Made by a program: the position numbers and the translations under genes
Assembly (NCBI GenBank): GCA_963752855.1
Contig: CAVVZX010000007.1
Coordinates: 7,559-71,558, forward strand
Direction of reading: 5' to 3'
From: DATJPW01 sp963752855
GTDB lineage: Bacteria; Desulfobacterota; Desulfomonilia; Desulfomonilales; Desulfomonilaceae
DNA: 64,000 bases
The notes under the pieces: generated by a model
Databases searched by the model: none
Told to the model about the DNA's origin: nothing
The model's input: the letters and a program-made list of their open reading frames with translations, nothing else
Part shown: positions 28,743 through 38,381 of the stretch, piece after piece
Layout: the number at the start of each line of letters is the position of its first letter
Position numbering within the stretch: position 1 is the first letter of the stretch

Positions 28743-29812
28743 GTCTCGAGAACTCTAATCATGTAAAAAGGGTCTTGGTGGTAGAGGATTCAGCCCTGAT
28801 GGGCCGTCAAATATCGAATATACTGAATTCTGCGCCGGACCTGACCGTAGTCGGACGCGCCCGGGACGGCCTGGAAGCTTTGAGTATGGTTGAAGAATTC
28901 AAACCCGATGTCATTACTATGGATGTGGAAATGCCGAGAATGAACGGTATCACAGCCCTCAAGCATGTCATGATGAAATACTCCATTCCCACGGTAATGA
29001 TAAGCGCATTAACAACGGAAGGGGCGACGACCACTTTCGATGCGCTGAAATTCGGAGCTATCGATGTCATAGCCAAACCTTCACAAAGAGAAGACGAAAG
29101 CCTGGAAGCTCAGCAGGCGGACATAATTGCAAAAGTGAGAAGAGCCGCGGAAATCAGGACAGGGCGAGCCCGATACGTTAGGATAGCGACCAATTTCCTG
29201 GCATACGCAAAACAGGGTGGTGGAACACCCGGTGAAACATCGCGATTCATCGGGATTGGAGCCGGCACAGGCGGCTATTACTCTTTGCTCAGAATTATTC
29301 CCGCCTTGCAGGCCGGTTTTGAACATGTCCTGATCGCCAATATTTTAATTGCTTCCCGCTATATTGAACCATTCGTGAATTACCTCGATGCGCACAGCGA
29401 AATTCCGGTCAAGGCGGTCCGGAAATCTATGACGCTGGAGAAAGGTGCCTGTTATATTTATTCATATCAAGACCAATTAATCGTCGAGAACGATGGCAAT
29501 GGCGGAGCGAGGTTGGACCTGGTGGATCCACGTCACAATAATGATGGCTACAAAGAAGCCATAGTCGATAAATTGTTCGAGTCATTAGCGAATACTGTCG
29601 GTAATAGAGCAGTGGCCGTTGTGTTGACGGGCCCCGGTTCTGCCGGCGCTCAAGGCCTTTTGGAGGTACGCAGGGCAGGCGGGATTGGCATAGTTCAAGA
29701 TATAAACAATTGTATTGACCCTTCAATGCCGATTGCCGTTCTTGAAAAAGGAGCAGTTGAAAAAATACTTCCTGATTATCTCATAGCGGACTTTCTTCTA
29801 GGCCTTAAATGA
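28739..29812 (+). CDS. CheB-like receiver/esterase protein with all three catalytic residues replaced
   Basis: 357 residues. The receiver is complete: Asp62 in DVITMDVEMPRMNG and Lys113 in DVIAKPSQ. The C-terminal domain follows the CheB fold, but the catalytic Ser motif reads IGAGTGG (Gly176 for Ser), the His region reads VLIANILIA (Ile202 for His) and the Asp loop reads LTGPGSAGAQG (Ala302 for Asp). It should therefore not demethylate receptors. A binding or allosteric role driven by receiver phosphorylation is likely. The ATG overlaps the ParA stop. It is the last gene of the chemosensory operon. With no cheR in the window, loss of methyl chemistry fits. Confidence 0.88.
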   Translation: MSLENSNHVKRVLVVEDSALMGRQISNILNSAPDLTVVGRARDGLEALSMVEEFKPDVITMDVEMPRMNGITALKHVMMKYSIPTVMISALTTEGATTTFDALKFGAIDVIAKPSQREDESLEAQQADIIAKVRRAAEIRTGRARYVRIATNFLAYAKQGGGTPGETSRFIGIGAGTGGYYSLLRIIPALQAGFEHVLIANILIASRYIEPFVNYLDAHSEIPVKAVRKSMTLEKGACYIYSYQDQLIVENDGNGGARLDLVDPRHNNDGYKEAIVDKLFESLANTVGNRAVAVVLTGPGSAGAQGLLEVRRAGGIGIVQDINNCIDPSMPIAVLEKGAVEKILPDYLIADFLLGLK

Positions 29813-30223
29813 ACAGTAATTGAACAACGATATATACGAAATGTCTTGCCGGGCATATGTTGTTGTGCCAAATATGATATAATGATTTCCGCTCTGGAGA
29901 GTCTGACGCAATCTTCGGCAGAGAAACAGATCGAATGTAGTCAGTTCGAAGCGATACTGTTCTCAGTAGAGTTCACACGAGAATTGGTGGCAAGGTAAGG
30001 CGCCGCTGTTTGAACGAACTTGATATTCGTTTTGTTGCAGATTTTGCCGATATCTAAGCTTTAACCGGTTTGGTCACAATGACTTAGAGGCGCCGTGTCC
30101 ACCACATAAATAGATGGTTGAACCAAGTCATATCATTGCGTGACCTAGCAGTATGAACAAAGTCCGGTTTTGTTTTGTATTTTCAATACTTGTGCTGTCC
30201 GGGCTCTTGAAAGGCCCTAAACC
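29813..30223. promoter_or_regulatory. Intergenic region upstream of the Wzc-type kinase
   Basis: About 410 bases without a credible gene. A TATAAT box is at 29878-29883, but no TTGACA-like box is well spaced, so this is only a hint of a promoter. The region separates the chemosensory operon from the exopolysaccharide kinase and probably holds the latter's promoter and leader. Confidence 0.35.
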
Positions 30224-32434
30224 ATGAATAGCAGGAATAACAAATCTGGGTTTCCTAATAGCAACGGAGAAGATTCGGCAGTTCAACGGGATGACCAACC
30301 GTCGTGGCCCGCTAAACAAAGTGGTTATGGCGGAGGCTATGGCTACGGTTACGGTGGATATGACGAGCGCCCTGATGATAGTGATTCTCTTGCACAGTAT
30401 TGGCAAGCAATAATTTATCGGAAATGGATGGTGGCGGCAGTATTGGTGGCCTCTTTGGTCTTAGGCTACGTGTTTGCCCAGACGCGGGTCCCGATCTATC
30501 GTTCGACGGCGATGGTCGAAATCGAAAAAGTCTACCCTGCCTCCGCCCTCATCACAGACCTTTTCAGCCTGTTCGGCCAAGCCGAGACTTTCTATCAAAC
30601 ACAGATTGAGTTACTCAAAAGCCAAAATGTGGTGAACAGGTTCTTGAACATAATGAGGGAGACGCCGCACAAATCGAAGTCCGGAGAGACTGGCTCTTCC
30701 GATGAGCCAAAAACCGCATTATTGAACGCGGCTGTGCAAGGAGTTCAGGCTACGCCGTTAAAGGGCACCCAGTTGATTGAAGTTCAGATGGAGGCGGATG
30801 ATCCACGGCTAGCCCAGGAAATGTTGGGAGCCTATTGTCTAGCCTTCGTAGAGGAGACTCAGCGTAAGAGAAGCGAGCTTGCGGAAAAATTAAGAACTTG
30901 GGTGCGCAAGGAGTTGAAAGAGACGGAAAAACAGCTTCGGGATTCCGAAAGTGAATTGCATGCCTTTCAGGTAAAACACGGCTTCTTGGACAATGATCCG
31001 AATCGCAGCCAGTCCTCCCTTAACCGGGCGGGAGAAACCCTGGTCCAATCGAAAGACAATAGGCTACAATTGGAAGCTCTTGAAAAGCAAAAGGATCCCG
31101 TGTTACCGCCTCAGGCGCAAAATGAGTATCTAAATTCTTTAAAGAGTCAATTAGCAGCGCTCAAATCCAAATATACATCCATGAGAGCCATTTACACTCC
31201 GGATTTTTACAAGATGGAAATACTAAAAAGCGAAATTCAGTCCTTGGAAGACTCAATCGCTGAAATAGAAAAGAACGCACGGACGTCAGCGCTGGAAACG
31301 GCCAAGCAAAAAGAAGCGGTAGCGGGTGAGGCTTATGAAAAGACAAAAGAGGATTTGATCAAATTAAGTCCACTGGCGGTCCAGTATCAAGTCCTCAAGC
31401 GGATGGTCGACGCCAATCAACAGGTTTATGTCTCGCTTCTTCAGAAATTCAAGCAGGCTGCCGTTGACAATGAAGTGATGGGAAACAATATAAGGATCTC
31501 CAGCGCGCCTACACTACCCAGTGCGGCTATTTATCCCAATAAGACCAAAATTATGGGAATTGCGGCGCTGCTGGGGCTGCTCGGAGGCATAGCGTGCGCC
31601 ATAGGTTTTGAGCAGTTGGATCGAACGGTCAAAACGACAGGTGAGGTCGAGAAACAATTGAATGTTCCGATTCTTGGATTGGTCCCCAAAATAGGTCGTG
31701 AGAAACGATATAATCTCAAGGACGCAAAAATTAGCAGCGCAGAATTCTTGCCGTACGGATTGCCTATATCACCTTTCGCGGATGCCATTAGAATTGTTCA
31801 GCATACGGTAGTAGGATTTATTGGAGCGGATTCCGGCGCGGCAGTCTCGATTTCCAGTGCGCTTCCTCTCGAGGGCAAAACTTTCATAGCCATATCCATG
31901 GCCACCGCCGTTGCATCCGAAAACAGGAAGTGCATTATCATTGACGGCGACATGCGGCGCCCTCGGGTCCAAGAGGTATTTGAAAGAAAGAATGAAGGCC
32001 CGGGCCTTACGGATTTGCTCACCGGTAAGATCACGGATATGAAGAAGGCGGTGCAGAAATCTCATATACCGGGTCTGTTTTTCATGCCCGCCGGAGCGCT
32101 TGCCCGGAATCCTGTAGCTCTGCTGAAGAGCCAGACGATGCAAGATATAGTTGAAGCTTGTAAGAAAGCATTCGATTTCATCATTATCGATGCGCCGCCA
32201 ATATTGGGACTGGCCGATGCGACCATTATCAGTCGTTACACTGATGGCCTCATACTTGTGGCAAAACAGGGGCACACTTCAGTCGATGTGCTGCGGCGAG
32301 CCCATGACGCGGTAATCAGGGCTCGAGGTCGCCCAATTGGAGTTGTCCTTAATATGGCCGAGCCCCGGGTCGGTGGACACTACTATTATAATTCCAAGCA
32401 TTATCAGCGTTATTACCACAAGGACAATGCCTGA
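30224..32434 (+). CDS. Wzc-type polysaccharide co-polymerase / tyrosine autokinase
   Basis: 736 residues. A Gly/Tyr-rich cytoplasmic N-terminus (SGYGGGYGYGYGGYDE) precedes TM1 (MVAAVLVASLVLGYVFA), a Wzz domain, a long periplasmic coiled coil (about 220-400), TM2 (IMGIAALLGLLGGIACAIGF) and a BY-kinase domain. Walker A reads SALPLEGKT instead of the usual PGEGKS form; Walker A' is IIIDGDMRRPR and Walker B is FIIIDAPPILG. The C-terminus is a Tyr cluster (HYYYNSKHYQRYYHK), the site of trans-autophosphorylation. It controls chain length and export of a capsule or exopolysaccharide with the Wza-like lipoprotein at 43-44 kb. Confidence 0.9.
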   Translation: MNSRNNKSGFPNSNGEDSAVQRDDQPSWPAKQSGYGGGYGYGYGGYDERPDDSDSLAQYWQAIIYRKWMVAAVLVASLVLGYVFAQTRVPIYRSTAMVEIEKVYPASALITDLFSLFGQAETFYQTQIELLKSQNVVNRFLNIMRETPHKSKSGETGSSDEPKTALLNAAVQGVQATPLKGTQLIEVQMEADDPRLAQEMLGAYCLAFVEETQRKRSELAEKLRTWVRKELKETEKQLRDSESELHAFQVKHGFLDNDPNRSQSSLNRAGETLVQSKDNRLQLEALEKQKDPVLPPQAQNEYLNSLKSQLAALKSKYTSMRAIYTPDFYKMEILKSEIQSLEDSIAEIEKNARTSALETAKQKEAVAGEAYEKTKEDLIKLSPLAVQYQVLKRMVDANQQVYVSLLQKFKQAAVDNEVMGNNIRISSAPTLPSAAIYPNKTKIMGIAALLGLLGGIACAIGFEQLDRTVKTTGEVEKQLNVPILGLVPKIGREKRYNLKDAKISSAEFLPYGLPISPFADAIRIVQHTVVGFIGADSGAAVSISSALPLEGKTFIAISMATAVASENRKCIIIDGDMRRPRVQEVFERKNEGPGLTDLLTGKITDMKKAVQKSHIPGLFFMPAGALARNPVALLKSQTMQDIVEACKKAFDFIIIDAPPILGLADATIISRYTDGLILVAKQGHTSVDVLRRAHDAVIRARGRPIGVVLNMAEPRVGGHYYYNSKHYQRYYHKDNA

Positions 32435-32457
32435 AAGCAGGCGTAGATAAAGTCGTC

Positions 32458-32778
32458 ATGGAGACAACGCAAGACCCTAACGATCTTGTTATATCGGACA
32501 TAACGCGAGTATTCACGGCCCGGAATCAGGTCTGGACCGATCTGGGCAATGAGATAGCTATACTTAACCTGGATACCGGCATCTATTATGGGTTGAATGA
32601 AGTGGGCGCGGATGTCTGGAATTTCATTAGCGAACCACGAACGGTCCTGCAAATACATGGGCATATCAGAACTCAATACGATGTCGATCCGGACAGGTGC
32701 TTTAGAGACCTGGTGGCGCTTCTCAAACAGCTCGCCGAAGCCGGCTTAATCAAATTACTCCATGAGAATTCCGGATAA
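32458..32778 (+). CDS. PqqD-like RRE protein (lasso peptide B1)
   Basis: 106 residues of the PqqD/RRE fold: NEIAILNLDTGIYYGLNEVG, ADVWNFI, then a helical end (DLVALLKQLAEAGLI). In lasso clusters the free-standing B1 protein binds the leader peptide and hands it to the B2 protease. The B2 gene begins inside its last codons (32762), and the cyclase, precursor and kinase follow in order. The N-terminal ISDITRVFTARNQVWTDLG is typical of B1 rather than of PQQ-specific PqqD. No frameshift. Confidence 0.85.
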   Translation: METTQDPNDLVISDITRVFTARNQVWTDLGNEIAILNLDTGIYYGLNEVGADVWNFISEPRTVLQIHGHIRTQYDVDPDRCFRDLVALLKQLAEAGLIKLLHENSG

Positions 32779-33190
32779 ATTTTTTGAGTTGCCGACACAA
32801 GATCAGCGGCTTCTGCTTTACTCATTGGCAATTTTAACTTTATTCAAATTTGCTCTCCGCTGGTTTTCTCTTAAGACCATATTGTTTTTCTCTACAAAGT
32901 TCCCTCCGTGAATGCCGGTTCCAGGTCTCGGACAAAGGGCCCGCAGATCGAGTGATTTGGGCGGTTTTAGCCGTGGCTCGACGTATTCCAACTCTTAACA
33001 ATTGCCTGGCCGCTGGATCTCAGTACGAAATTCCTCTTGAATCCCGAGGAGCGCCCGACAGTCTTGAGGATAGAGGGGCGCCAAAGGACATTTCGGACAA
33101 TTAAAGGCTCACGATCGGTTGGAGAGCGAGAGTGGGCTCCTGATCGTTTCGGCCGAAGGCGATCGGAACGTCGCGGCGCCTCTCTGGTGA
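32762..33190 (+). CDS. Lasso-peptide B2-like transglutaminase-fold leader protease (multiple frameshifts)
   Basis: The span corresponds to about 142 codons, the usual B2 length, but frame changes several times between 32905 and 33110. Pieces in order: RIPDKFFELPTQDQRLLLYS, AILTLFKFALRWFSL, DRVIWAVLAVARRIP, NCLA (catalytic Cys), NPEERPTVLRI, AKDIS, LKAH (catalytic His region, where AHDRLE replaces the common AHAWLE) and ESGLLIVSAEGDRNVAAPLW to a stop at 33190. Start and stop share a frame, so the indels cancel out. It would cut the leader from the precursor. The gene may be truly damaged or badly sequenced; GGAGA then follows for the cyclase start. Confidence 0.7.
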
Positions 33191-33202
33191 TGGAGAAAGC
33201 AA

Positions 33203-35099
33203 GTGAGTGGGATCGTCGGTGTATTCTTGCGCGATGGGCGTCCTGTGGACAATCCCGCGCTGGCTAGGATGCTTCAAGCTATGGACTATCGCGGACCTGA
33301 TGGCTCTTCCATATGGAGTGAAGGAGCTTTGGGACTGGGCCATCTGATGCTGTGCAGCACGCCTGAATCGATAGAGGAGAAACTGCCGAAATCCAATGAG
33401 ACGAGCCGCCTGGTTATCACCGCGGATGCGCGCATTGATAACCGAGATGAACTCTTGGCCGGTTTGGCTGTAACGACTGGCCTCCGGCAGGCGATTAGTG
33501 ACAGCGACCTGATACTCCTGGCGCACGAAAGGTGGGGCGAAGGAGCGCCTGAGAAACTCATAGGTGACTTCGCTTATTGCATTTGGGATCGCGTCCAAAA
33601 GGAACTCTTTTGCTGTAGAGATGCGTTCGGAGTCCGACCCCTTTATTACTACCTTGAGGATAACATCTTTGCCTTTGCAACGTGAAATAAGACCGTTACT
33701 GGAGTTGGGCGAGGTCCCTAGGCGGCTCAATGAGGTTATGGTAGCAGATTACTTGATAGGGATGGAGGACGATCAGGCCATCACCTTTTACAAAGGTATC
33801 TTTCGGCTACCCCCGGCCCATTGCATTACCGTGGGGCCTCGCAGCGTGAGAATCCGCCGGTATTGGTCTCCCAATCTTTCACAAGAATTGCGATTGAGTT
33901 CCGATGAAGAATATGCGGAGGCATTTCGAGACCTGTTTGTGGAAGCGGTTCGTTGCCGTTTGCGAAGCTGTACCCGGTTGCGACGACTCTGAGCGGCGGT
34001 CTGGATTCATCCAGTGTGACATGTGTTGCAAGAGATCTCTTGAATAGCGGAGAAAAAGAGCCGCTCCGTACCTTATCGATGATTTATGATCACGTTCCGG
34101 AGTGTGATGAACGAGAGTTTATAAATATCGTCGTGGCCCAAGGCGGGGTTGAGCCTTTTTATTTGCCTTCAGACGATGCGGCGCCTTTGCCTTATTTCGA
34201 TCTCGCCTCCCATAATGATCACGATGATCCGTTCGACGCTCCAAATTCCTTTCTCATTGCCGGCATGACCGCGCTTTCGGATCTGGGGATTCGGGTGGTG
34301 CTGGACGGATTCGACGGAGACAACACGGTATCTCATGGATATGCTTATTGGCCTGAATTGGCCTGCAAGGGAAAGTTGATTACCCTGATTCGGGAGGTTC
34401 GAGCGCTTTCTTTGAGACAGGACCGTCCTTTCTTGGATTTGCTTTGGCGCAAGGCCATCAGGCCGCTCACTCCTGCGCTGGTCAGGAGGACGTGGCGTCT
34501 GCTAGGAGGATACGGAAATCGCCCCTGGCCGAAACAATCTGTCATTTCATTGGAATTTGCAAATCGAATAGGACTGGCTGAGCGATATCGCGAGCTTTGC
34601 TCATTTGACTTAAAGCCCTTACACGATGCCAGAGAAGATCACTGCCACGGCCTTCTCTCGGGCGGTTTGACCCACCACCTGGAATCAACAAATAAAATGG
34701 CGGCCAGATTCTCTGTCGAATTCAGACATCCATTTTTCGACAGGCGATTGGTTGAGTTCTGCCTGGCGCTTCCGCACGGTCAGAAGATTTCAAACGGGTG
34801 GACTCGACTGGTATTCCGCAGGGCAATGGCCGGTATACTCCCGGAAGAAATCCGATGGCGTGTGGGCAAACTGGATTTCCGACCGGCTTTCAATTATGCT
34901 ATATTGAATGTGGACAGACCTTTGTTGGACCGGATGTTTCGAGACTGCTCAAAGGCCCTGGAGAGCTATGTGGATCTGACAGGCGTTAAACAGGACTTAC
35001 AGCGATTTTCTTTCCGATCCGCTGGGACAAGATCCGACTTACTTGTTCGTTGCTCTTTCGTTGGGACTGTGGCTGCGACAATCGAGCCTGAGCACGTGA
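33203..35099 (+). CDS. Asparagine-synthetase-like lasso cyclase (three frameshifts)
   Basis: GTG start with GGAGA six bases upstream. The first residues, MSGIVGVFLRDGRPVDNPAL, place Ser where true asparagine synthetases have the glutaminase Cys, as in lasso cyclases. Then DYRGPDGSS, the PP-loop SGGLDSSS for ATP, and FSVEFRHPFFDRRLVEFCLA in the synthetase domain. It would adenylate an Asp/Glu side chain and close an isopeptide ring with the core N-terminus. Breaks: extra T near 33683 (FAFAT to EIRPLLEL), one near 33968, and one near 35008, after which SDPLGQDPTYLFVALSLG reads to a stop at 35099. About 632 residues when joined. Confidence 0.85.
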
Positions 35100-35189
35100 A
35101 GCATAAGCGAGTGAGCTTATGTGACCGGTCAATGAGCGCGTTTGCCGAGCACGAGGGAAAAAGAATTTCCGGTCGAGAAAGGAGCGGCC

Positions 35190-35483
35190 ATGGCAGGATC
35201 GCACGACGAGATCAAAGAACCTGCGGCAATGCGAGAACCGGATATGAAGAAGCCCTACTCAACACCGGAACTCATAGTCCACGGCGCTGTGGAAAGAATC
35301 ACCGAAGAACAGAAGGGCAGCGGTACGCAGGATGGAGGGATCATGCCGATCCTACCGACGTTCACGGTAGTCCCCAAAGATGTACTCTTACTCTGCTTAC
35401 GGTCTTATTATCAAGTGCGCTGTTCCATTGCCGGATCTTGTGGAGAGCGATGGGCCTGCAGACGTGGTGATGCGGTTTGGTAA
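35190..35483 (+). CDS. Lasso-type RiPP precursor peptide
   Basis: ATG with a strong AAAGGAG five bases upstream. The first ~50 residues contain the lasso leader pattern KKPYSTPELIVHGAVERIT (Y-x2-P-x-L, G, then Thr), which the RRE protein would bind. Then comes a Gly/Ser/Asp-rich start of core, KGSGTQDGGIMPILPTF. Cleavage could precede G in GSGTQDGG or lie a residue earlier; the ring acceptor would be the Asp. The frame continues to 35483, overlapping the kinase start at 35380, which is odd for a precursor. A one-base error could end it near 35371 instead, so the mature C-terminus is uncertain. Lies directly after the cyclase. Confidence 0.75.
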   Translation: MAGSHDEIKEPAAMREPDMKKPYSTPELIVHGAVERITEEQKGSGTQDGGIMPILPTFTVVPKDVLLLCLRSYYQVRCSIAGSCGERWACRRGDAVW

Positions 35484-36275
35484 GGTGGCTTTTACTCGAC
35501 CGGCCACAATCAAATTCCGATTTTAGCATGCAACTCAAGGGTGATAGAGCTTATATCTCTTATCGAGGTTTGGGGTCGTGTGAAGTTATTCACGGTCGTG
35601 AAATTATCGGCGATCCTGAAAAGAGTATGGACGAGAGCGTTATTTCAATCTTGGCTCAGGGACCCGGAATATCCATATTGTTGCACCAGAGAGGTTTTCT
35701 CACCTTGCATGCCGGCTGCGTGAAGATTGGGAAGCACGCTGTCGCATTCATGGGGCCTTCCGGTACCGGCAAATCCACCATCGCAGCGGCCCTGCACGTG
35801 AGAGGGCATGGGCTGGTGGCTGATGATGTGACTGTCATCGACAACTTCGGCCCGGAACCTGCGGCATATCCTGGGTACCCCGGGCTCCATCTGCTGCCGG
35901 ATATGGCGGATTTTTTTCGAGATCGACTTGAAAAGCCGGCGAGAATCGATGCAGACGACCAAAAGGCCAAATATCATGGTCCACCGCGGTTTCTCGCAGT
36001 CTCCGGTACCCATCAAAACGGGTCTATCTGGTGTCCGACGGCCCGAACGTTGAGATTTCACCGTTAAACGGGCATAAGGCGGTGTACAAACTCATCAACA
36101 ATTCATATTGGATTCGCCTCACCCACGATTTCCGACCGGCTTCATATTTTCTCCAATGCGCAAGACTGTGCGCGGCAGATCCCTATCAAGAGATTGACGA
36201 GGCCCAGAACAGGCTCAGCGCTGTCCGGAACTCGCGAAAATCGTGGAAGAAGACGTGTACGGAGACCAAGGCTGA
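35380..36275 (+). CDS. HPr-kinase-like peptide kinase in the RiPP cluster (frameshifted)
   Basis: Reading begins MYSYSAYGLIIKCAVPLPDL at 35380, shifts near 35525 into GDRAYISYRGLGSCEVIHGR and carries the P-loop MGPSGTGKSTIA with HAGCVKIG and HGLVADDVTV (HprK-type Asp pair). It shifts again near 36010 to VSDGPNVEISPLNG and near 36200 to PELAKIVEEDVYGDQG, stop 36275. About 298 residues. Homologues in lasso clusters phosphorylate a Ser of the precursor C-terminus; the ScmC protein of SynChlorMet cassettes has a similar fold. Here it sits between the precursor and the radical SAM genes. Which residue it targets is unknown. Confidence 0.75.
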
Positions 36276-36277
36276 CA

Positions 36278-38073
36278 ATGAAAATCGTGTTGATTCCTAA
36301 TCCGGTCCTTGAAGATGGGCGGCCTCGTCCTTACGTGCCGCTCGGTGTCCTGGCGCTGGCCACGGTCCTCAGAAACGACGGATTTGATGCGGAGATTCTG
36401 GATGTCAACGCTATCTGCCAGGATCCTTCGTTTCAAGGGATGGCCGAAGCGATTGTTGCCGCAAAGCCGGATGTGGTAGGCTTTTCCACATGGTGCAATT
36501 ACTACTTGGATCTTACGAAGGCTGCCAAGAGGATTCGCGAGAAATTGCCGGATGTGAAGATTCTGTTCGGTGGTGTTCAGGCCACTCATACGGATCGAGA
36601 AACCGTCCGGGCGTTTCCACAAGTCGATGTTGTGGCCCGAGGAGAGTGCGATCACACGATAAGTGAAATCATTAGCTCCATTCACGATCCGGACAAACTC
36701 CGTAGGGTCCGGGGAGTGACTTTCATGAGCCGCGGAACTCCTGATCAGGACCCCTGATCAAGGGCCGGTAAGGGACCTGGACGCTCTCCCTTTGCCCGAT
36801 TACAATCTACTTGCTTCCATGAGTGAAATAGACCGGGTTGGCGTTGATGTCGGCCGCGGCTGCCCTTCAGATGCGGATACTGCGTGTCCAACAGTATGGG
36901 AGAAGGAAAGTTCAGGCAGCGATCAGTGAGAGAACGTTGTCAAGATCGTGAAAAAGGTGAAGGAGGATTATGGAAAAAGCTATTTCCGCTTCGAGCATGA
37001 CATGCTGACTCTGAATCGGAAATGGCTTCTAGACCTGTGCGACTCCCTGGAGACGAGAGAAACTCGATATCACCTGGGAGTGCTTTTCCAGGATCGATAC
37101 GATAGATGAGGAAATGATGGAGCGCATGGCGGCCGCGGGATGCAATTCCATCTACTTCGGGATAGAAACCGGGTCGCCTCGAATGCAAAAGCTCCTGAAT
37201 AAAAGACTGAAGCTGGATCGAGCGCCATCGGTAATCCGCAAGGTTTGTGATTTCGGAATAGTGGCCAGCAGCGGTTTCATCTTGGGATTTCCGCAGGAGA
37301 AAATGTCGGATATAGCTCAAACCATGCGCCTGATGCTGGAGATTTATTTCTCGGGCCAAGCCGGCTTTTCGGAAATATCTACCTGGCTTCTCGTTCCTTT
37401 TCCGGGCAGTCCCCTGTTTGAGAAATACGGAGGCCAATTGGCGCTTGACGGACATCTTTCCAATTTCGCCGCGTCTCCCGCAACCTTGGTGGATATTGAG
37501 TTCGCAAAGAATCATCCGGAAGTTTTCTCAAGCTTCTATCACTTCGTCCCGGAGCATGTGCCCAGAGAAATCTTTGTAAAGGTCGCGCATTTGATGAAAA
37601 ATATGCTTTGCTTAAGATATACTGCATTTGCGCTCCTCAAGGACCCGCAACTTGGCTATCCCGAAAGCCTCCTGGCTCGGATCACGGAATTGCGACTTCC
37701 TGACGGAAACATCTTTAGTCACATCGGAAGTCCCGAGACATTGGCTCAGGTTTCCGGATTTATAGCCGAAGTGATCAATGGATTAGGGTTTGAAGATCAC
37801 TATATCCATGATTTGATTAAGTACAATGTGACTTTCAATAGCCTCCAATCGAAAGATACCCGAAGGGTCAACGTTGACCCGAAGTTTCTCGCACGATGTG
37901 ATGGCATTCATCAAAGAGATTCGGGCCAACGGATTTCGCGATCTGCCGAACAAGTCCCACAGAAAGAGTCTGCGGCGGTCTTCAGGAAATTGCCGGACGA
38001 TGTGGTGGACTGCACAGAATTGCCGGCGGTTTTCAAAATCTCTCAATCGAACCTACATTTTGGAACATCTTAG
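36278..38073 (+). CDS. B12-binding radical SAM protein of the RiPP cluster (several frameshifts)
   Basis: ATG two bases after the kinase stop. N-terminal cobalamin-binding-type Rossmann domain (PRPYVPLGVLALATVLRNDG, DVVGFSTWCNYYLDL, GGVQATHTDRETVRAFPQ), then a radical SAM barrel. The open frame gives RGCPSDADTAC, but one inserted T at 36865 gives RGCPFRCGYC, the CxxxCxxC cluster motif. Further shifts lie near 36750, 36920, 37065-37095 and 37885; YFGIETGSPRMQKLLNKRL and SGFILGFPQEK follow. About 600 residues when joined. Such enzymes often methylate or otherwise alter unactivated carbons. Substrate is probably the cluster peptide, by context only. Confidence 0.8.
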
Positions 38074-38084
38074 AGGGCGGGCAA

Positions 38085-38381
38085 GTGTCTGTGAATATGA
38101 AACCTGTAGCAAACCATAACCTTGTCTTACGCGAAGAATTTGACGACTGGGCGATTCTCTTTGATCCTGATTCCGGGGATGGCTTCGGTTTGAACCCGGT
38201 CAGCGTATTTATATGGAAGCGATTGGATGGCGCACACACCCAAAAGCAAATACTTGATGATATTAAACAGAGCTTCGACAATGTCCCCGAAGAGGCTGAA
38301 GTTCATTTAAAAGAATTCATTCAGGACCTCATCAACCGCGGTTTGGCTGGATACGAAATTACCAAGGGCGCAGAAACATGA
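38085..38381 (+). CDS. Second PqqD-like RRE protein
   Basis: 98 residues: LREEFDDWAILFDPDSGDGF, LNPVSVFIWKRLDGAHTQ, and a helical end with EFIQDLINRGLAGYE. Same fold as the protein at 32458 but clearly diverged, which suggests it serves the radical SAM enzymes rather than the B2 protease. GTG 38085 is used; ATG 38097 is an alternative. Its stop overlaps the following radical SAM start (ATGA), a coupling common for PqqD-type partners. It resembles the ScmD position of SynChlorMet cassettes (from memory, not searched). Confidence 0.8.
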   Translation: MSVNMKPVANHNLVLREEFDDWAILFDPDSGDGFGLNPVSVFIWKRLDGAHTQKQILDDIKQSFDNVPEEAEVHLKEFIQDLINRGLAGYEITKGAET

